Notes under the pieces: model-generated | What the model was told of the DNA's origin: nothing | The model's database searches: none | The model's input: only the letters and a program-made list of their open reading frames with translations | Shown here: positions 34,782-49,229 of the stretch, one piece after another | How the letters are laid out: each line of letters begins with the position of its first letter | Position numbering within the stretch: position 1 is the first letter of the stretch | Program-made: the position numbers and the translations under genes | Source: Azospirillum sp. SYSU D00513 | GTDB lineage: Bacteria; Pseudomonadota; Alphaproteobacteria; Azospirillales; Azospirillaceae | Direction of reading: 5' to 3' | Assembly (NCBI RefSeq): GCF_017356015.1 | Contig: NZ_JAFIQV010000026.1 | Location: forward strand, 1 to 64,000 | Length of the DNA stretch: 64,000 bases

Positions 34782-34810
34782 TTGACGAGTGGGCGCACCG
34801 GGAATAGTCT
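34782..34810 (+). promoter_or_regulatory. sigma-70 promoter placed for a leaderless start
   Basis: TTGACG (34782-34787), a 17-bp spacer and TAGTCT (34805-34810). The ATG at 34818 begins only 7 nt after the -10 box, where transcription itself should start. Confidence 0.55.
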
Positions 34811-34817
34811 CGGCGTC

Positions 34818-35126
34818 ATGACCCGCGCCCCTTCCACATACCCGTCCGACATCGACCTGCGCTACGACGGGCCGGCCCCCGCCGGCGCGCGGCGCTGCGG
34901 GCGTCTCGGCGGACGGAAGGTGGCCGACGCGCTGGCCCGCACGGCGGCACGTGACCTTCACGGGCGCCTCGCCGCGGAGGCCCGGCTGGGCGCCGCACGG
35001 CGGCGCCGTATCCTGTCCCCGCTCGCCGCTGCGCAGGACCCTTGGCTGCTCCGCCTCACCGCCACCCTGGCGCACCATCGGTCGATGGCGGTGCGCGGTG
35101 CCGGAACCGGCCCTGAGATCTGCTGA
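34818..35126 (+). CDS. small basic protein, unknown (possibly leaderless)
   Basis: This 102-residue Arg/Ala-rich protein (MTRAPSTYPSDIDLRYDG, then CGRLGGRKVADALARTAARD, ending AVRGAGTGPEIC) has no recognised family. The region 38-85 looks helical and basic, possibly nucleic-acid binding. There is no ribosome site, but a well-spaced promoter ends just before the ATG, fitting leaderless translation. A spurious frame in GC-rich DNA cannot be excluded. Confidence 0.45.
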   Translation: MTRAPSTYPSDIDLRYDGPAPAGARRCGRLGGRKVADALARTAARDLHGRLAAEARLGAARRRRILSPLAAAQDPWLLRLTATLAHHRSMAVRGAGTGPEIC

Positions 35127-35445
35127 CCAGAGCCGCCATACCACCCCCATTCCGCCGTTAACTGGATTTCGGTTCATGGCTGTTTGATTGGTTCGTTGCG
35201 GCACAGATGGTTCACGACGGCTTTTGATGGTCCGTCAATGATCCGTCCGGGCAACGTTCCGCTTCTTTTCTGCCTCTTCCTTGGGCGAAGCAGGTCGTTC
35301 ATTAACCTGTATTCAGTTAATTATCCGGCGTCGCCATGCAGATGATGCACTGCACCGTTGCCGGAATGGCGCTGGCGGGCGTGGCGCCTGGATCGTACAT
35401 TTGTCTCCGTTACTGCTTTTGCAGTGCGTTTCCTCCCTAGACTTG

Positions 35446-35480
35446 AAGGCCGCGCTTTTACGAGCTGCGGCCTTTTTTTT
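35446..35480 (+). terminator. strong terminator with no gene in front
   Basis: AAGGCCGC-loop-GCGGCCTT is followed by a run of eight T. The preceding 320 bp (35127-35445) contain no convincing gene, so it may end a small RNA or the long 3' end of the small gene at 34818. The remaining 98 bp to 35578 hold only the start region of the DUF2336 gene. Confidence 0.75.
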
Positions 35481-35578
35481 GTCCTCGCGCCCGGCGACCC
35501 CGCATGAATTAGGGACCCGTTAACCGTGCCGCGCTTCGATGGCTTCATGCACGGCTTTCCTTCGGGACGCGTGGCGCG

Positions 35579-36868
35579 GTGACGTCCGGGAACTCCCCGG
35601 CGCGGCCGCGGCCTACGGCCCCGCCCGACCAGTCCGGCTTCAAGGCGCGCGCGGATACCTCCGCGCCGGCGCTTCCGCACGTCCGCTCGCACGTCCACTC
35701 CCCGCCGGCTCATTCCCCGCCGAAAGCCGAGGGGGTGGAACCGGAACTGCTCGACTATCTCTTCGAGGAACCGGCATCCCCGCCGCCCGCGCCGAAGGAG
35801 GCCGGGCGCCGGCTGGGCGACGCGCTGGTCGAATCGCGCCTTTCGGGCATGGGCGACGCCGGGGTGCGGGCCCTGCTGGCGCGCAAGCTGTGCCGGCTGC
35901 TACCCGACCTGCCCGCCGACGGGCGCGACAAGGCGACCGCGGTCGCCCTGCGCGCGCTGGAGCAGCTCGCCCGCGATCACGTCACCCACGTGCGCGAGGC
36001 GCTGGCCACCGTGATCCAGGACATCGCCTGCGCGCCGCCCACGGTCGTGCGCCGGCTCGCCCGCGACGTGGAGCGCTGCGTGGCCGAACCGGTCCTGCAC
36101 TGCTGCGCCACCCTCACCGACGAGGATCTGCTGGCGCTCATCGCCGCCCAGCCGGCCGACTGGGCGCTGGCGGCCATCGCGCGGCGGCGGACGGTCAGTG
36201 CCCCCGTCTCCACCGCCATCCTGGAGGCCGGCGCGCCCGAGGCGAGCGGCGCGCTGCTCGACAACGACGGCGCCCTCATCCACGAGGACGATCTGGAGCG
36301 GCTGGTGGAGGAAGCGGCGGCGCGGCGCGACTGGCAGGGCAAGCTGGCCCGCCGCCCCGCCCTGCCCCGCCGGCTCGCCGTGCGGCTGGCGGCCTTCGTG
36401 GACGAATCGGTGGTGGAGGTGCTGCGCTCCCGTCCCGATTTCGACGCGGCGACGGTGGCGGAGATCGCCGCCGTCACCCGGCGGCGCGTGGACTGGATCG
36501 AGGAGCGGCTGCCCGGCGAGGCGCCCGAGCGGCGCGCCATGCGGCTGCACCGGGACGGCCGGCTGGACGAAAATGCGCTGGGCGACGCCCTGTCCTGGAA
36601 CGAGCGCGGCTTCGTGCGCGCCGCCCTGTCCTTGCGCGCCGCGGTGCGGCCGGCGCTGGTCGATGCGATCCTGGACTCGGGCGACGCCAGGGCGGTGACA
36701 GCACTGGTCTGGCGCGCCGGCCTGTCGATGCGCTGCGCCATGCAGGTGCAGGCGCGCGCCGCCGCGATCCCGCCCCGCGCCATGCTGAACGCGCGGGACG
36801 GAACCGCCTATCCGCTGGCCGCCGCCGAGATGGCGCGCCGGCTCACCCGCTACGGCGTGGCGCCCTGA
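35579..36868 (+). CDS. DUF2336 domain protein
   Basis: In this 429-residue protein, after a Pro/Ala-rich N-terminus (1-60) the rest is a run of short helical repeats (ALEQLARDHVTHVREALATV, ILEAGAPEASGALLDN, RLAAFVDESVVEVLRSRPD) typical of alphaproteobacterial DUF2336 proteins. These form HEAT-like superhelices and are probably scaffolds. The start is uncertain; GTG 35579 has no clear ribosome site. Confidence 0.8.
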   Translation: MTSGNSPARPRPTAPPDQSGFKARADTSAPALPHVRSHVHSPPAHSPPKAEGVEPELLDYLFEEPASPPPAPKEAGRRLGDALVESRLSGMGDAGVRALLARKLCRLLPDLPADGRDKATAVALRALEQLARDHVTHVREALATVIQDIACAPPTVVRRLARDVERCVAEPVLHCCATLTDEDLLALIAAQPADWALAAIARRRTVSAPVSTAILEAGAPEASGALLDNDGALIHEDDLERLVEEAAARRDWQGKLARRPALPRRLAVRLAAFVDESVVEVLRSRPDFDAATVAEIAAVTRRRVDWIEERLPGEAPERRAMRLHRDGRLDENALGDALSWNERGFVRAALSLRAAVRPALVDAILDSGDARAVTALVWRAGLSMRCAMQVQARAAAIPPRAMLNARDGTAYPLAAAEMARRLTRYGVAP

Positions 36869-36884
36869 CGGGGGGCGGTCCGGC

Positions 36885-37280
36885 TTACTGCTGCGCGCTG
36901 ACCGACGGGCTGATCGAATCGTCGCCCGGCGGCAGCGGCGGCGTCACGATCTCCTCGTTGCTGCCGGTGTTGAAGCGGATCACCGGCAGCTCGCGCGCCT
37001 CCTGGCAGACCGCGCGCTTGCGCTCGGCTTCGGCGCTGGAGGAGGCGGACACGCTGTAGAACGGCAGGGCGAAGGCCGTGCGGCTCTCCTCCGGGATCGA
37101 GAGATAGACGTAGTTGAAGAGCGTCCGGCATTGGGCGGCGGCCACCGGGGCCGGCGCGTCGGCGACCGATGCCGCGTCGAGCGCCACCTCGTAGTCCGTC
37201 ACGGTCTGGGCGAAGACGCCCGCCGGCGCGGCGGCCGCCATGGCCGAGAACAGAACTGCTGCGGACAGGACGCGGTGCAT
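36885..37280 (-). CDS. exported small protein, unknown
   Basis: This 131-residue protein has a signal peptide at residues 1-25 (VLSAAVLFSAMAAAAPAGVFAQ). The mature part has two cysteines (AAQCRTLFNY and AVCQEAREL) that could pair in the periplasm. The C-terminus is Pro-rich. No family is recognised. It is convergent with DUF2336, 16 bp apart. The 295 bp to mdh contain no other gene. Confidence 0.65.
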   Translation of the reverse strand: MHRVLSAAVLFSAMAAAAPAGVFAQTVTDYEVALDAASVADAPAPVAAAQCRTLFNYVYLSIPEESRTAFALPFYSVSASSSAEAERKRAVCQEARELPVIRFNTGSNEEIVTPPLPPGDDSISPSVSAQQ

Positions 37281-37515
37281 GAACGGTCTCCCATGACCCA
37301 GGCCCGCCCCGGAACCGGGGCGCGGCGTTTGGCGATTTTCCAATGATATGGCTCGGTCCGGAATTTTCCGCCAGCCTTTCGGCGGTTCCCGATAACACTT
37401 CGGTTGAATCGGGCCGCGCATTGCTGCCCCCGCTGCTGTCACGCTTGCCCTTGGGCCGGAATCGCTGTAGGAACCGCCACGAGTTCTGAGGGCGCTGGAT
37501 CCCTAAGAGACCTAA

Positions 37516-38538
<1,023 letters not shown>

Positions 38539-38815
38539 TCCGGTCCGGCGCGCCTTAGCGCGGGCGCGTCCGCCCTTTCGGTCGCCTCGACCGGAGACGG
38601 CGGACGCCCCGGCCGGGGGCATCGGCGCGGGCGGCTTCCGCCCCCCGCCCTCCCCGGCCATCCGTGCGGGCCGCCCTCCGCCATGGCCCTTTTTCCGTCC
38701 GCGCCTTGGTGACGAGTGCCTTTCCGCGCCGCAAGGCCGGCCCGCGGAAGCGCCCGCACCCCCCGCACCCCCCGTATCCTTTGTTCCGCCGACTCCATGA
38801 ACCGATGGACGACCA

Positions 38816-40012
38816 ATGAACATCCATGAGTACCAGGCCAAGGGCCTGCTGAAGAAGTACGGCGTCGCCGTCCCGCGCGGCGGCGTCGCCTACACCCCCC
38901 AGGAAGCCGAGACGGTCGCCCGTGAACTCGGCGGCCCGGTCTGGGTCGTGAAGTCGCAGATCCACGCCGGCGGCCGTGGCGCCGGCCGCTTCAAGAGCAA
39001 CCCCGAGGGCAAGGGCGGCGTCCGCGTCGTCAAGTCCATCGAGGAGGTCGGCAAGAACGCCGGCGAGATGCTCGGCCACGTGCTGGTCACCAAGCAGACC
39101 GGGCCCGAGGGCAAGGAGGTCAAGCGCCTCTACGTCGAGGAAGGTGCGGACATCAAGCGCGAGCTGTATCTCAGCCTGCTGGTGGACCGCGGCACCGGCC
39201 GGATCACCGTCGTCGCCTCGACCGAGGGCGGCATGGAGATCGAGGAGGTCGCCCACAACACGCCGGAGAAGATCGTCAAGGTCTCCATCGACCCGGTCAC
39301 CGGCATCCAGGGCTACCACACCCGCAAGATCGCCTTCGCCCTCGGGCTGGAAGGCAAGCAGGTCGGTGCGGCCTCGAAGTTCCTGACGGCCATGTACAAG
39401 GCCTTCGTGGATCTCGACTGCGCCATCGTCGAGGTCAACCCGCTGATCGTCACCGGCTCGGGCGACATCCTGGCGCTCGACGCCAAGATGAGCTTCGACG
39501 ACAACGCGCTCTTCCGCCACAAGGACGTGGAAGAGCTGCGCGACGAGGCCGAGGAAGACCCGGCCGAGATCGAGGCCGCCAAGCACAGCCTCAACTACGT
39601 GAAGCTCGACGGCAACATCGGCTGCATGGTGAACGGCGCCGGCCTCGCCATGGCGACGATGGACATCATCAAGCTGTACGGCGGCGAGCCGGCCAACTTC
39701 CTGGACGTGGGCGGCGGCGCCACGAAGGAGCGCGTCACCGCGGCCTTCAAGCTGATCCTGTCCGACCCGAACGTCGAGGGCATCCTCGTCAACATCTTCG
39801 GCGGCATCATGCGCTGCGACGTCATCGCCGAGGGCGTGGTCGCCGCGGCGCGCGAAGTGCAGCTCCATGTTCCGCTGGTCGTCCGCCTGGAAGGCACCAA
39901 CGTCGATCTGGGCAAGAAGATCCTCGCCGAATCGGGTCTCCCGATCCTGTCGGCCGACAACCTCGCCGACGCCGCCGACAAGGTGGTCAAGGCCGTGAAG
40001 GAGGCCGCATAA
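38816..40012 (+). CDS. sucC: succinyl-CoA synthetase (ADP-forming) beta subunit
   Basis: This 398-residue ATP-grasp subunit begins [17 protein letters not shown] and contains the nucleotide-binding [11 protein letters not shown] and the CoA-ligase domain ([23 protein letters not shown]). It makes ATP/GTP from succinyl-CoA with SucD. Its TAA overlaps the sucD start by one base (TAATG), giving equimolar synthesis. Confidence 0.97.
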   Translation: MNIHEYQAKGLLKKYGVAVPRGGVAYTPQEAETVARELGGPVWVVKSQIHAGGRGAGRFKSNPEGKGGVRVVKSIEEVGKNAGEMLGHVLVTKQTGPEGKEVKRLYVEEGADIKRELYLSLLVDRGTGRITVVASTEGGMEIEEVAHNTPEKIVKVSIDPVTGIQGYHTRKIAFALGLEGKQVGAASKFLTAMYKAFVDLDCAIVEVNPLIVTGSGDILALDAKMSFDDNALFRHKDVEELRDEAEEDPAEIEAAKHSLNYVKLDGNIGCMVNGAGLAMATMDIIKLYGGEPANFLDVGGGATKERVTAAFKLILSDPNVEGILVNIFGGIMRCDVIAEGVVAAAREVQLHVPLVVRLEGTNVDLGKKILAESGLPILSADNLADAADKVVKAVKEAA

Positions 40013-40887
40013 TGGCTGTTCTGGTCAATTCCAACACGAAGGTCATCTGCCAGGGCTTCACCGGCGCGCAGGGCACCTTCCACTCCGAGCAGGCGATCGC
40101 CTACGGCACGAAGATGGTCGGCGGCGTGACTCCCGGTAAGGGCGGCACCACCCACCTCGACCTGCCGGTCTTCGACACGGTGGCCGACGCGGTCGAGCGC
40201 ACCGGCGCCAACGCGTCCGTCATCTACGTGCCGCCGCCCTTCGCGGCCGACGCCATCCTCGAGGCGATCGACGCCGAGATCCCGCTGGTGGTCTGCATCA
40301 CCGAGGGCATCCCGGTGCTGGACATGGTCCGCGTGCGCCGCGCGCTCGACAACTCCAAGACCCGCCTGATCGGGCCGAACTGCCCGGGCGTCATCACGCC
40401 GGGCGAGTGCAAGATCGGCATCATGCCGGGCCACATCCACCGCCGCGGCAAGATCGGCATCGTGTCGCGTTCGGGCACGCTGACCTACGAGGCGGTCGCC
40501 CAGACCACGGCCGCCGGGCTGGGGCAGACGACCTGCATCGGCATCGGCGGCGATCCGGTGAACGGCACGAACTTCGTGGACAGCCTGGAGATGTTCCTGG
40601 CCGACCCGGAGACCGAGGGCATCATCATGATCGGCGAGATCGGCGGCGACGCCGAGGTCAAGGGTGCGGAGTTCATCAAGCAGTCGGGCACGAAGAAGCC
40701 GGTCGTCGGCTTCATCGCCGGCCGTACCGCCCCTCCAGGCCGCCGCATGGGCCATGCGGGTGCCGTGATCTCCGGCGGCAACGACACCGCCGACTTCAAG
40801 ATCGAGTTCATGAAGTCGGCCGGCATCGCCGTCGCCGACAGCCCGGCCAGCCTGGGCTCCACCATGCTCCAGGTCATGAAGGGCTGA
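40012..40887 (+). CDS. sucD: succinyl-CoA synthetase alpha subunit
   Basis: This 291-residue partner of SucC binds CoA through the N-terminal Rossmann domain ([15 protein letters not shown]). It carries the phosphohistidine in [10 protein letters not shown] near residue 248. [10 protein letters not shown] and IGEIGGDAE are family signatures. Full length, one-base overlap with sucC. Confidence 0.97.
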   Translation: MAVLVNSNTKVICQGFTGAQGTFHSEQAIAYGTKMVGGVTPGKGGTTHLDLPVFDTVADAVERTGANASVIYVPPPFAADAILEAIDAEIPLVVCITEGIPVLDMVRVRRALDNSKTRLIGPNCPGVITPGECKIGIMPGHIHRRGKIGIVSRSGTLTYEAVAQTTAAGLGQTTCIGIGGDPVNGTNFVDSLEMFLADPETEGIIMIGEIGGDAEVKGAEFIKQSGTKKPVVGFIAGRTAPPGRRMGHAGAVISGGNDTADFKIEFMKSAGIAVADSPASLGSTMLQVMKG

Positions 40888-41044
40888 TGCGCTTCCAGCG
40901 GGGGGCTCCGGCCCCCCGCGCCTTCCCATATAGGCCTCTCCGCACAAAGGCTCCACGGCGCCCGCCATCCGGCAGCACCGACGGGCCCCTCGGCCTGAAT
41001 GGGCAAGTGGACCAACACTCAAAGGGAACCGGGCGGACGCGCCC

Positions 41045-43948
<2,904 letters not shown>

Positions 43949-43999
43949 CCGCTGAGCCAAGAAACGCCCAGTCGAAAAGAAAAGGTGCGACAGAAAACC

Positions 44000-45265
<1,266 letters not shown>

Positions 45266-45328
45266 CCGACGGCCGGCGAGCCGCCGACACGAGGCGGGAG
45301 GGGAACCCCTCCTCCCGCCGGGAACTGG

Positions 45329-45354
45329 AAAGGCGCCGAAAGGCGCCTTTTTTC
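45329..45354 (+). terminator. terminator of the TCA cluster
   Basis: AAGGCGCC-GAAA-GGCGCCTTTTTT, 65 bp after sucB. Confidence 0.9.
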
Positions 45355-45422
45355 TTTTGGCAGAGGTTGAGGATGCGCCGCGCTCTCGCAAGCAAATAGC
45401 CTATCGGTAAAAAAGCGCGTAT

Positions 45423-45725
45423 CCGTCTTCCCCGCGAAAACGGGAATCCAGTCCTTCCCAAGGCGAAACCGTTGGAAACCCTGGATCCCCGCGTCCGCGC
45501 ATGAGCGCTAACTTTTGCAGATCGGCCCGTTTTGCCGAAGCCTGCGACCTTCCTCCCCGTCATTCCCGCGAACGCGGGAATCCAGTCCTTCCCGTAGCGA
45601 ACCCTTTGGAAACTCTGGATCCCCGCGTCCGCGGGGATGACGGTGGAAGGCGGTCGGAACCTTGCTTCAGTCGCTCAGACCTCAAAGTTAGCGCTCATGC
45701 GCGAAGGCGGGGATGACGACTGAGT
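45423..45725. repeat. nested intergenic palindromic repeats (MITE-like)
   Basis: An outer repeat (GGGAATCCAGTCCTTCCC ... CTGGATCCCCGCGTCCGCG, 45441-45498) appears interrupted near its end by an element bounded by a perfect 19-bp inverted repeat. GCGCATGAGCGCTAACTTT lies at 45497-45515 and its complement at 45684-45702. The element itself contains a second full copy (TTCCCGCGAACGCGGGAA to TCCGCGGGGATGACGG, about 45561-45644). No gene is present in 45361-45797. Confidence 0.7.
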
Positions 45726-45798
45726 ATTTGGGTTCGCCAAGAATTCAGCCAGGGAATATTTGCAAATGCATGCGCACCGAAATCGCACAATGAGCAAA

Positions 45799-45825
45799 AC
45801 CCGCCGGACCGAACCGGCGGGCTTG
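45799..45825 (-). terminator. terminator of the 61-aa gene
   Basis: On the minus strand, CCCGCCGGTTCGGTCCGGCGGG is followed by TTTTG, 35 bp after the stop at 45858. Confidence 0.8.
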
Positions 45826-45857
45826 CGGAAGGCACCCGTACCGTAGGCAGCCCGGCG

Positions 45858-46043
45858 TCAGTCCGCGCGGGTCTGCTCCGCCCGGAGGTCACGCAGGTCG
45901 CGCAGGGCTTCGGCCAGGCCGCGCATGCCGTTGGCGATGCGGCGGAGCGGCACGTCCGGGCGCGACGCCTGGGCGAACAGGGCCGCGGCCTCGGCGGTGT
46001 GGCTCGAACGGTAGGATGCGAGATCGATAATGGTCGCCGACAT
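45858..46043 (-). CDS. 61-residue protein, unknown
   Basis: The protein reads MSATIIDLASYRSSHTAEAA, then LFAQASRPDVPLRRIANGMR and a C-terminal helix with two RDL repeats. It is soluble, helical and has no cysteines. No family is recognised. A well-formed terminator directly downstream supports it being a genuine transcript. The start is the ATG 46043; the upstream extension is unlikely. Confidence 0.55.
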   Translation of the reverse strand: MSATIIDLASYRSSHTAEAAALFAQASRPDVPLRRIANGMRGLAEALRDLRDLRAEQTRAD

Positions 46044-46194
46044 GGGTCCAGGCCTCCGCGGATGCGTTCCGAAACAGCGCGGCGCCGCAGCACCGCAGGG
46101 TTGTCTTGGAATGGAAATTAGCGTCCGGGCGGATTGCGGCAATCCGGCAAATGAACCTATGTCGCGAAAGAGGTAAGTCATAGGGATAGAGGGA

Positions 46195-46228
46195 AAGGCC
46201 GATCCCGTCGCTATGACCGGCCTTTCCT
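46195..46228 (-). terminator. terminator of upp
   Basis: On the minus strand, AAGGCCGGTC...GATCGGCCTT is followed by TCCC, directly after the upp stop. Confidence 0.6.
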
Positions 46229-46235
46229 TTCGGCG

Positions 46236-46886
46236 TTACTTGGTGCCGAACATCCGGTCGCCGGCGTCGCCCAGGCCGGGGACGATGTAGGCGTTCTCGT
46301 CCAGGTGGCTGTCGAGCGAGGCGGTGAAGACCCGCACGCCGGGATGGGCCGCCTGGAAGACGCGCATGCCCTCGGGGGCCGCCACCAGCGCCATGAAGCG
46401 GATGTTCTCGTCGGCGACGCCATGCCGGTTCAGCACGTCGCAGGCGTGCACCGCCGAGTTGCCGGTCGCCAGCATCGGGTCCACGACGATGAACAGCCGC
46501 CCCTCCGCCTCCGGCAGCTTCACCAGATACTCCTGCGGCATCTTGGTGTCGTGGTCGCGGTAGAGGCCGATGTGCCCCTCGCGCGCCGACGGCACCAGCT
46601 CGTGCAGGCCCTGCGCCATGCCCAGGCCCGCGCGCAGCACCGGGACGATGGCCAGCTTCTTGCCGGCGATCACCGGCGCGTCCATGGGCTGGAGCGGCGT
46701 CTCGATCCGCTCGCTGGTCAGCGGCAGGTCGCGGGTGATCTCGTAGCCCATGAGGAGCGAGATCTCGCGCAGCAGCGTGCGGAAGCCGCCGGTCGAGCGC
46801 TCCTTCGCCCGCATGTGCGTCAGCTTGTGCTGGATCAGCGGGTGGTCGAGGATGAAGAGGTTCGGAAAGTCGGGGTGAGTCCGCAT
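46236..46886 (-). CDS. upp: uracil phosphoribosyltransferase
   Basis: This 216-residue salvage enzyme converts uracil and PRPP to UMP. It has the PRPP-binding loop [14 protein letters not shown] (~130-143), the uracil-site [13 protein letters not shown] at the C-terminus, and [10 protein letters not shown]. Length and both signatures are complete. The frame opens upstream, but ATG 46886 gives the family-typical N-terminus. Confidence 0.97.
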   Translation of the reverse strand: MRTHPDFPNLFILDHPLIQHKLTHMRAKERSTGGFRTLLREISLLMGYEITRDLPLTSERIETPLQPMDAPVIAGKKLAIVPVLRAGLGMAQGLHELVPSAREGHIGLYRDHDTKMPQEYLVKLPEAEGRLFIVVDPMLATGNSAVHACDVLNRHGVADENIRFMALVAAPEGMRVFQAAHPGVRVFTASLDSHLDENAYIVPGLGDAGDRMFGTK

Positions 46887-46989
46887 GAAAATCCCGTGCC
46901 GCGGCCAGAGAGGGTCGTGCCCGATCCTACCCCGCCCTGCGCCGTCCGGCCAAGCACCCCTTGCGTGGGGCCGTGCCCCGGGCTCTGCG

Positions 46990-47961
46990 TCAGCCGGCCT
47001 TGGCGCGGCTCGGCAGCGGGCGCGCCGCCCGCACGGGTGCGGCAACCGCCGGCTTCACGGCCGCCGGAGCGGGCTTGGCGGCGGCCGGGGCGTCCACCCC
47101 ATAGCAGACCACGCGGTTGCGGCCCGTGTTCTTGGCCTGGTACAGCGCCTTGTCGGCGCATATCACCATCTCCTCGACCGGCAGCTCCATCTGCGCCTCC
47201 ACCAGCCCGAAGGAGGCGGTGACCGTGACCACACGCCCGTCCGGCAGGGTGATGGGCGAGGCCATCAGGTCGCGGCGCAGCCGCTCGATGACGCGGAAGC
47301 CCTCCTGAAGGCTGGTCTCCTTGAGGCAGACCAGGAACTCCTCGCCACCCATGCGGAAGGCCTCGTCGAAGCTGCGGATGCCCCGGCTGATCACGGCGGC
47401 CGTGGCGGCCAGCACGCGGTCGCCGATGTCGTGGCCGTAGGTGTCGTTGATGCTCTTGAACCGGTCGATGTCGCACAAGGCGATGCAGAAGGCCTGCCCG
47501 ACGCGGCGGAAGCGGTTCTGCTCCCGGTCCAGCGCCTCCTGCATGCCCCGGCGCGTGCGCAGCCCGGTCAAGGGGTCGAGACCGGAAGCCGCCGCCCCGA
47601 AGGCACGCTCCACCCGGCGGAGCTGGAGCACGAACTCCTCGAAGCGGCCGATGACCGCCTCGTATTCCGGCTCGGCCGGCCATTCGCCGCTGGCCGCCCG
47701 CAGCAGCACCATCTTGGCGTGGCGGTGCATCTGCTCGTGCAGGGTGACGAGTTTCTGAACGGCCGGCTGCTGGGCGAGGTCGTCGCGGCTGGCCGCAGCA
47801 CACCAGGCCGCGAAGGAGGCCGGCGCGGACACGCGCTCTCCCCCCTGGCCGCCCCGGAACAGCGCCGCGCGGTGCCACTGGCCGATCCAGCGCAGATGCT
47901 CGTCGAGCACGATGCCGAGCGTTTCGGCCGGAGACAGGGTTTCGGTCGGTTCGGCGGCCAT
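46990..47961 (-). CDS. CZB-GGDEF diguanylate cyclase (DgcZ-like)
   Basis: This is a 323-residue cytosolic protein. Residues ~15-125 look like a chemoreceptor zinc-binding (CZB) domain ([29 protein letters not shown] supply the His/Cys zinc ligands), as in E. coli DgcZ, where zinc inhibits the cyclase. The GGDEF domain has [27 protein letters not shown] and an intact MGGEEF. RSFD five residues before it fits an inhibitory c-di-GMP site. The C-terminus is an Ala/Pro/Lys tail. The ATG at 47961 follows GGAGGG. Confidence 0.88.
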   Translation of the reverse strand: MAAEPTETLSPAETLGIVLDEHLRWIGQWHRAALFRGGQGGERVSAPASFAAWCAAASRDDLAQQPAVQKLVTLHEQMHRHAKMVLLRAASGEWPAEPEYEAVIGRFEEFVLQLRRVERAFGAAASGLDPLTGLRTRRGMQEALDREQNRFRRVGQAFCIALCDIDRFKSINDTYGHDIGDRVLAATAAVISRGIRSFDEAFRMGGEEFLVCLKETSLQEGFRVIERLRRDLMASPITLPDGRVVTVTASFGLVEAQMELPVEEMVICADKALYQAKNTGRNRVVCYGVDAPAAAKPAPAAVKPAVAAPVRAARPLPSRAKAG

Positions 47962-48076
47962 GGACCCTCCGGAGGCGGACAGCCGGCAGCGCTTCGCGCC
48001 ACCCATGCGGACAAACTGATCTTAACCCCAAGGCCCCACCGAAGCCATGCGATCAAGATGAGCGATACAATTTATA

Positions 48077-48580
48077 TTAAATTTGGTTCAGCCCGTCCGG
48101 CTCATGGTCCGCCCCGCAGAGGTGGACCAGGGCGAAGCCGATCGTGGCGAGGAAGATATGCGCGGCGTCCTGGCCGTTCCATTCAGACGATTGCCACATG
48201 GCGAACCACTCCCCGCCTATGACCAGGAAGCCCAGGCCATAGAGCAGAAAGCCGGCGGTCAGCCCGGCGATGGCGGTGTCCCGCGCGCGCAGGAACGCGG
48301 CGGCGGAGCGGCGCGCCCGCCACAGCCGCCACACGCCCGCCCAGCACAGGCCCGCCGTCAGGACCTGCCAGCCGATGATCAGCCAGTAGGCGGCGTGGTG
48401 CAGCGCCGGCGCCTCCACCGCCCGCCACATCAGCGCCGGGCTCTTGAAGGTGGTGTCCATCATCAGGACGTGGCGGACGAAGGCGAAGTTCGACCCGTAA
48501 TCGGTGATGTTGCCGGCGGCGACGAGCGTGAAGAAAAGCGCGACCACCGCCACCAGCAGGATGCGCGACAGCCGCAGCAT
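48077..48580 (-). CDS. DUF2165 small integral membrane protein
   Basis: This 167-residue protein has four hydrophobic spans (LSRILLVAVVALFFTLVAAG, AAYWLIIGWQVLTAGLCWAG, AIAGLTAGFLLYGLGFLVIG, IFLATIGFALVHL) and the family motifs DYGSNFAFVRHVLMMDTTF and WFAMWQSSEWNGQ. This is the DUF2165 inner-membrane family of unknown role. It follows trpF by 4 bp in the same direction. Confidence 0.88.
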   Translation of the reverse strand: MLRLSRILLVAVVALFFTLVAAGNITDYGSNFAFVRHVLMMDTTFKSPALMWRAVEAPALHHAAYWLIIGWQVLTAGLCWAGVWRLWRARRSAAAFLRARDTAIAGLTAGFLLYGLGFLVIGGEWFAMWQSSEWNGQDAAHIFLATIGFALVHLCGADHEPDGLNQI

Positions 48581-48584
48581 GGAT

Positions 48585-49229
48585 TCAGAGCCCCGCCGAC
48601 GCGTCCAGGAAGGCGCGCACCAGCGCCGGGTCCTTGTGGCCCGGCCGGTCCTCCACCCCGGAGGAGACGTCCAGCTCCTCCGCACCGGTGACCCGCACCG
48701 CCTCGGCGACGTTGCCGGGGGTGAGGCCGCCCGACAGCATCCAGGGCCGCGGCCAGCTCCGCCCGGCGAGCAGGGTCCAGTCGAAGGCGATGCCGTTGCC
48801 GCCGGGAAGGGCCGCGACCTTGGCCGGCGGCTTGGCGTCGAACAGCAGCCGGTCGGCGACTTCCGCGTAGTCCAGTGCCCCGGCCAGGTCGTCCGGCCCG
48901 CCGATTTTGATGGCCTTCATGACGGGGATGTTGAAGGCTCCGCGCACCTCGGCGACGCGTCGGGGCGTCTCCTTGCCGTGCAGCTGGATCAGGTCGAAGG
49001 GCACCTGCCCGACGACATGGTGCAGATAGTCGTCCTCCGGATCGACGAACAGCCCGACCGTCCGCACGCCGGTCGGCACCAGCCGCGCCAGCTCGGCAGC
49101 CAGCGCCGGGGAGACGGAGCGCGGGCTCGCCGGGTAGAAGACGAAGCCGACGTAGCGCGCCCCGCCCGTGACGGCGGCGCGCAAGGATTCGGGCTCGCTC
49201 AGCCCGCAGATCTTGACCTGGACAGCCAT
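48585..49229 (-). CDS. trpF: phosphoribosylanthranilate isomerase
   Basis: This 214-residue TIM-barrel enzyme performs the Amadori isomerisation step of tryptophan synthesis. VKICGL contains the catalytic Cys, and the general acid Asp lies in VGLFVDPE. GFVFYPASPRSVSP and LSGGLTPGNV (phosphate loop) are diagnostic. Its ATG overlaps the pyrF stop by one base (TGATG). TrpB/A are not in the window. Confidence 0.95.
   Translation of the reverse strand: MAVQVKICGLSEPESLRAAVTGGARYVGFVFYPASPRSVSPALAAELARLVPTGVRTVGLFVDPEDDYLHHVVGQVPFDLIQLHGKETPRRVAEVRGAFNIPVMKAIKIGGPDDLAGALDYAEVADRLLFDAKPPAKVAALPGGNGIAFDWTLLAGRSWPRPWMLSGGLTPGNVAEAVRVTGAEELDVSSGVEDRPGHKDPALVRAFLDASAGL

Noticed and set aside
45423..45725. 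CRISPR array
   Set aside because: Only two palindromic copies, unequal spacing and no spacer-like units; it is a dispersed repeat.
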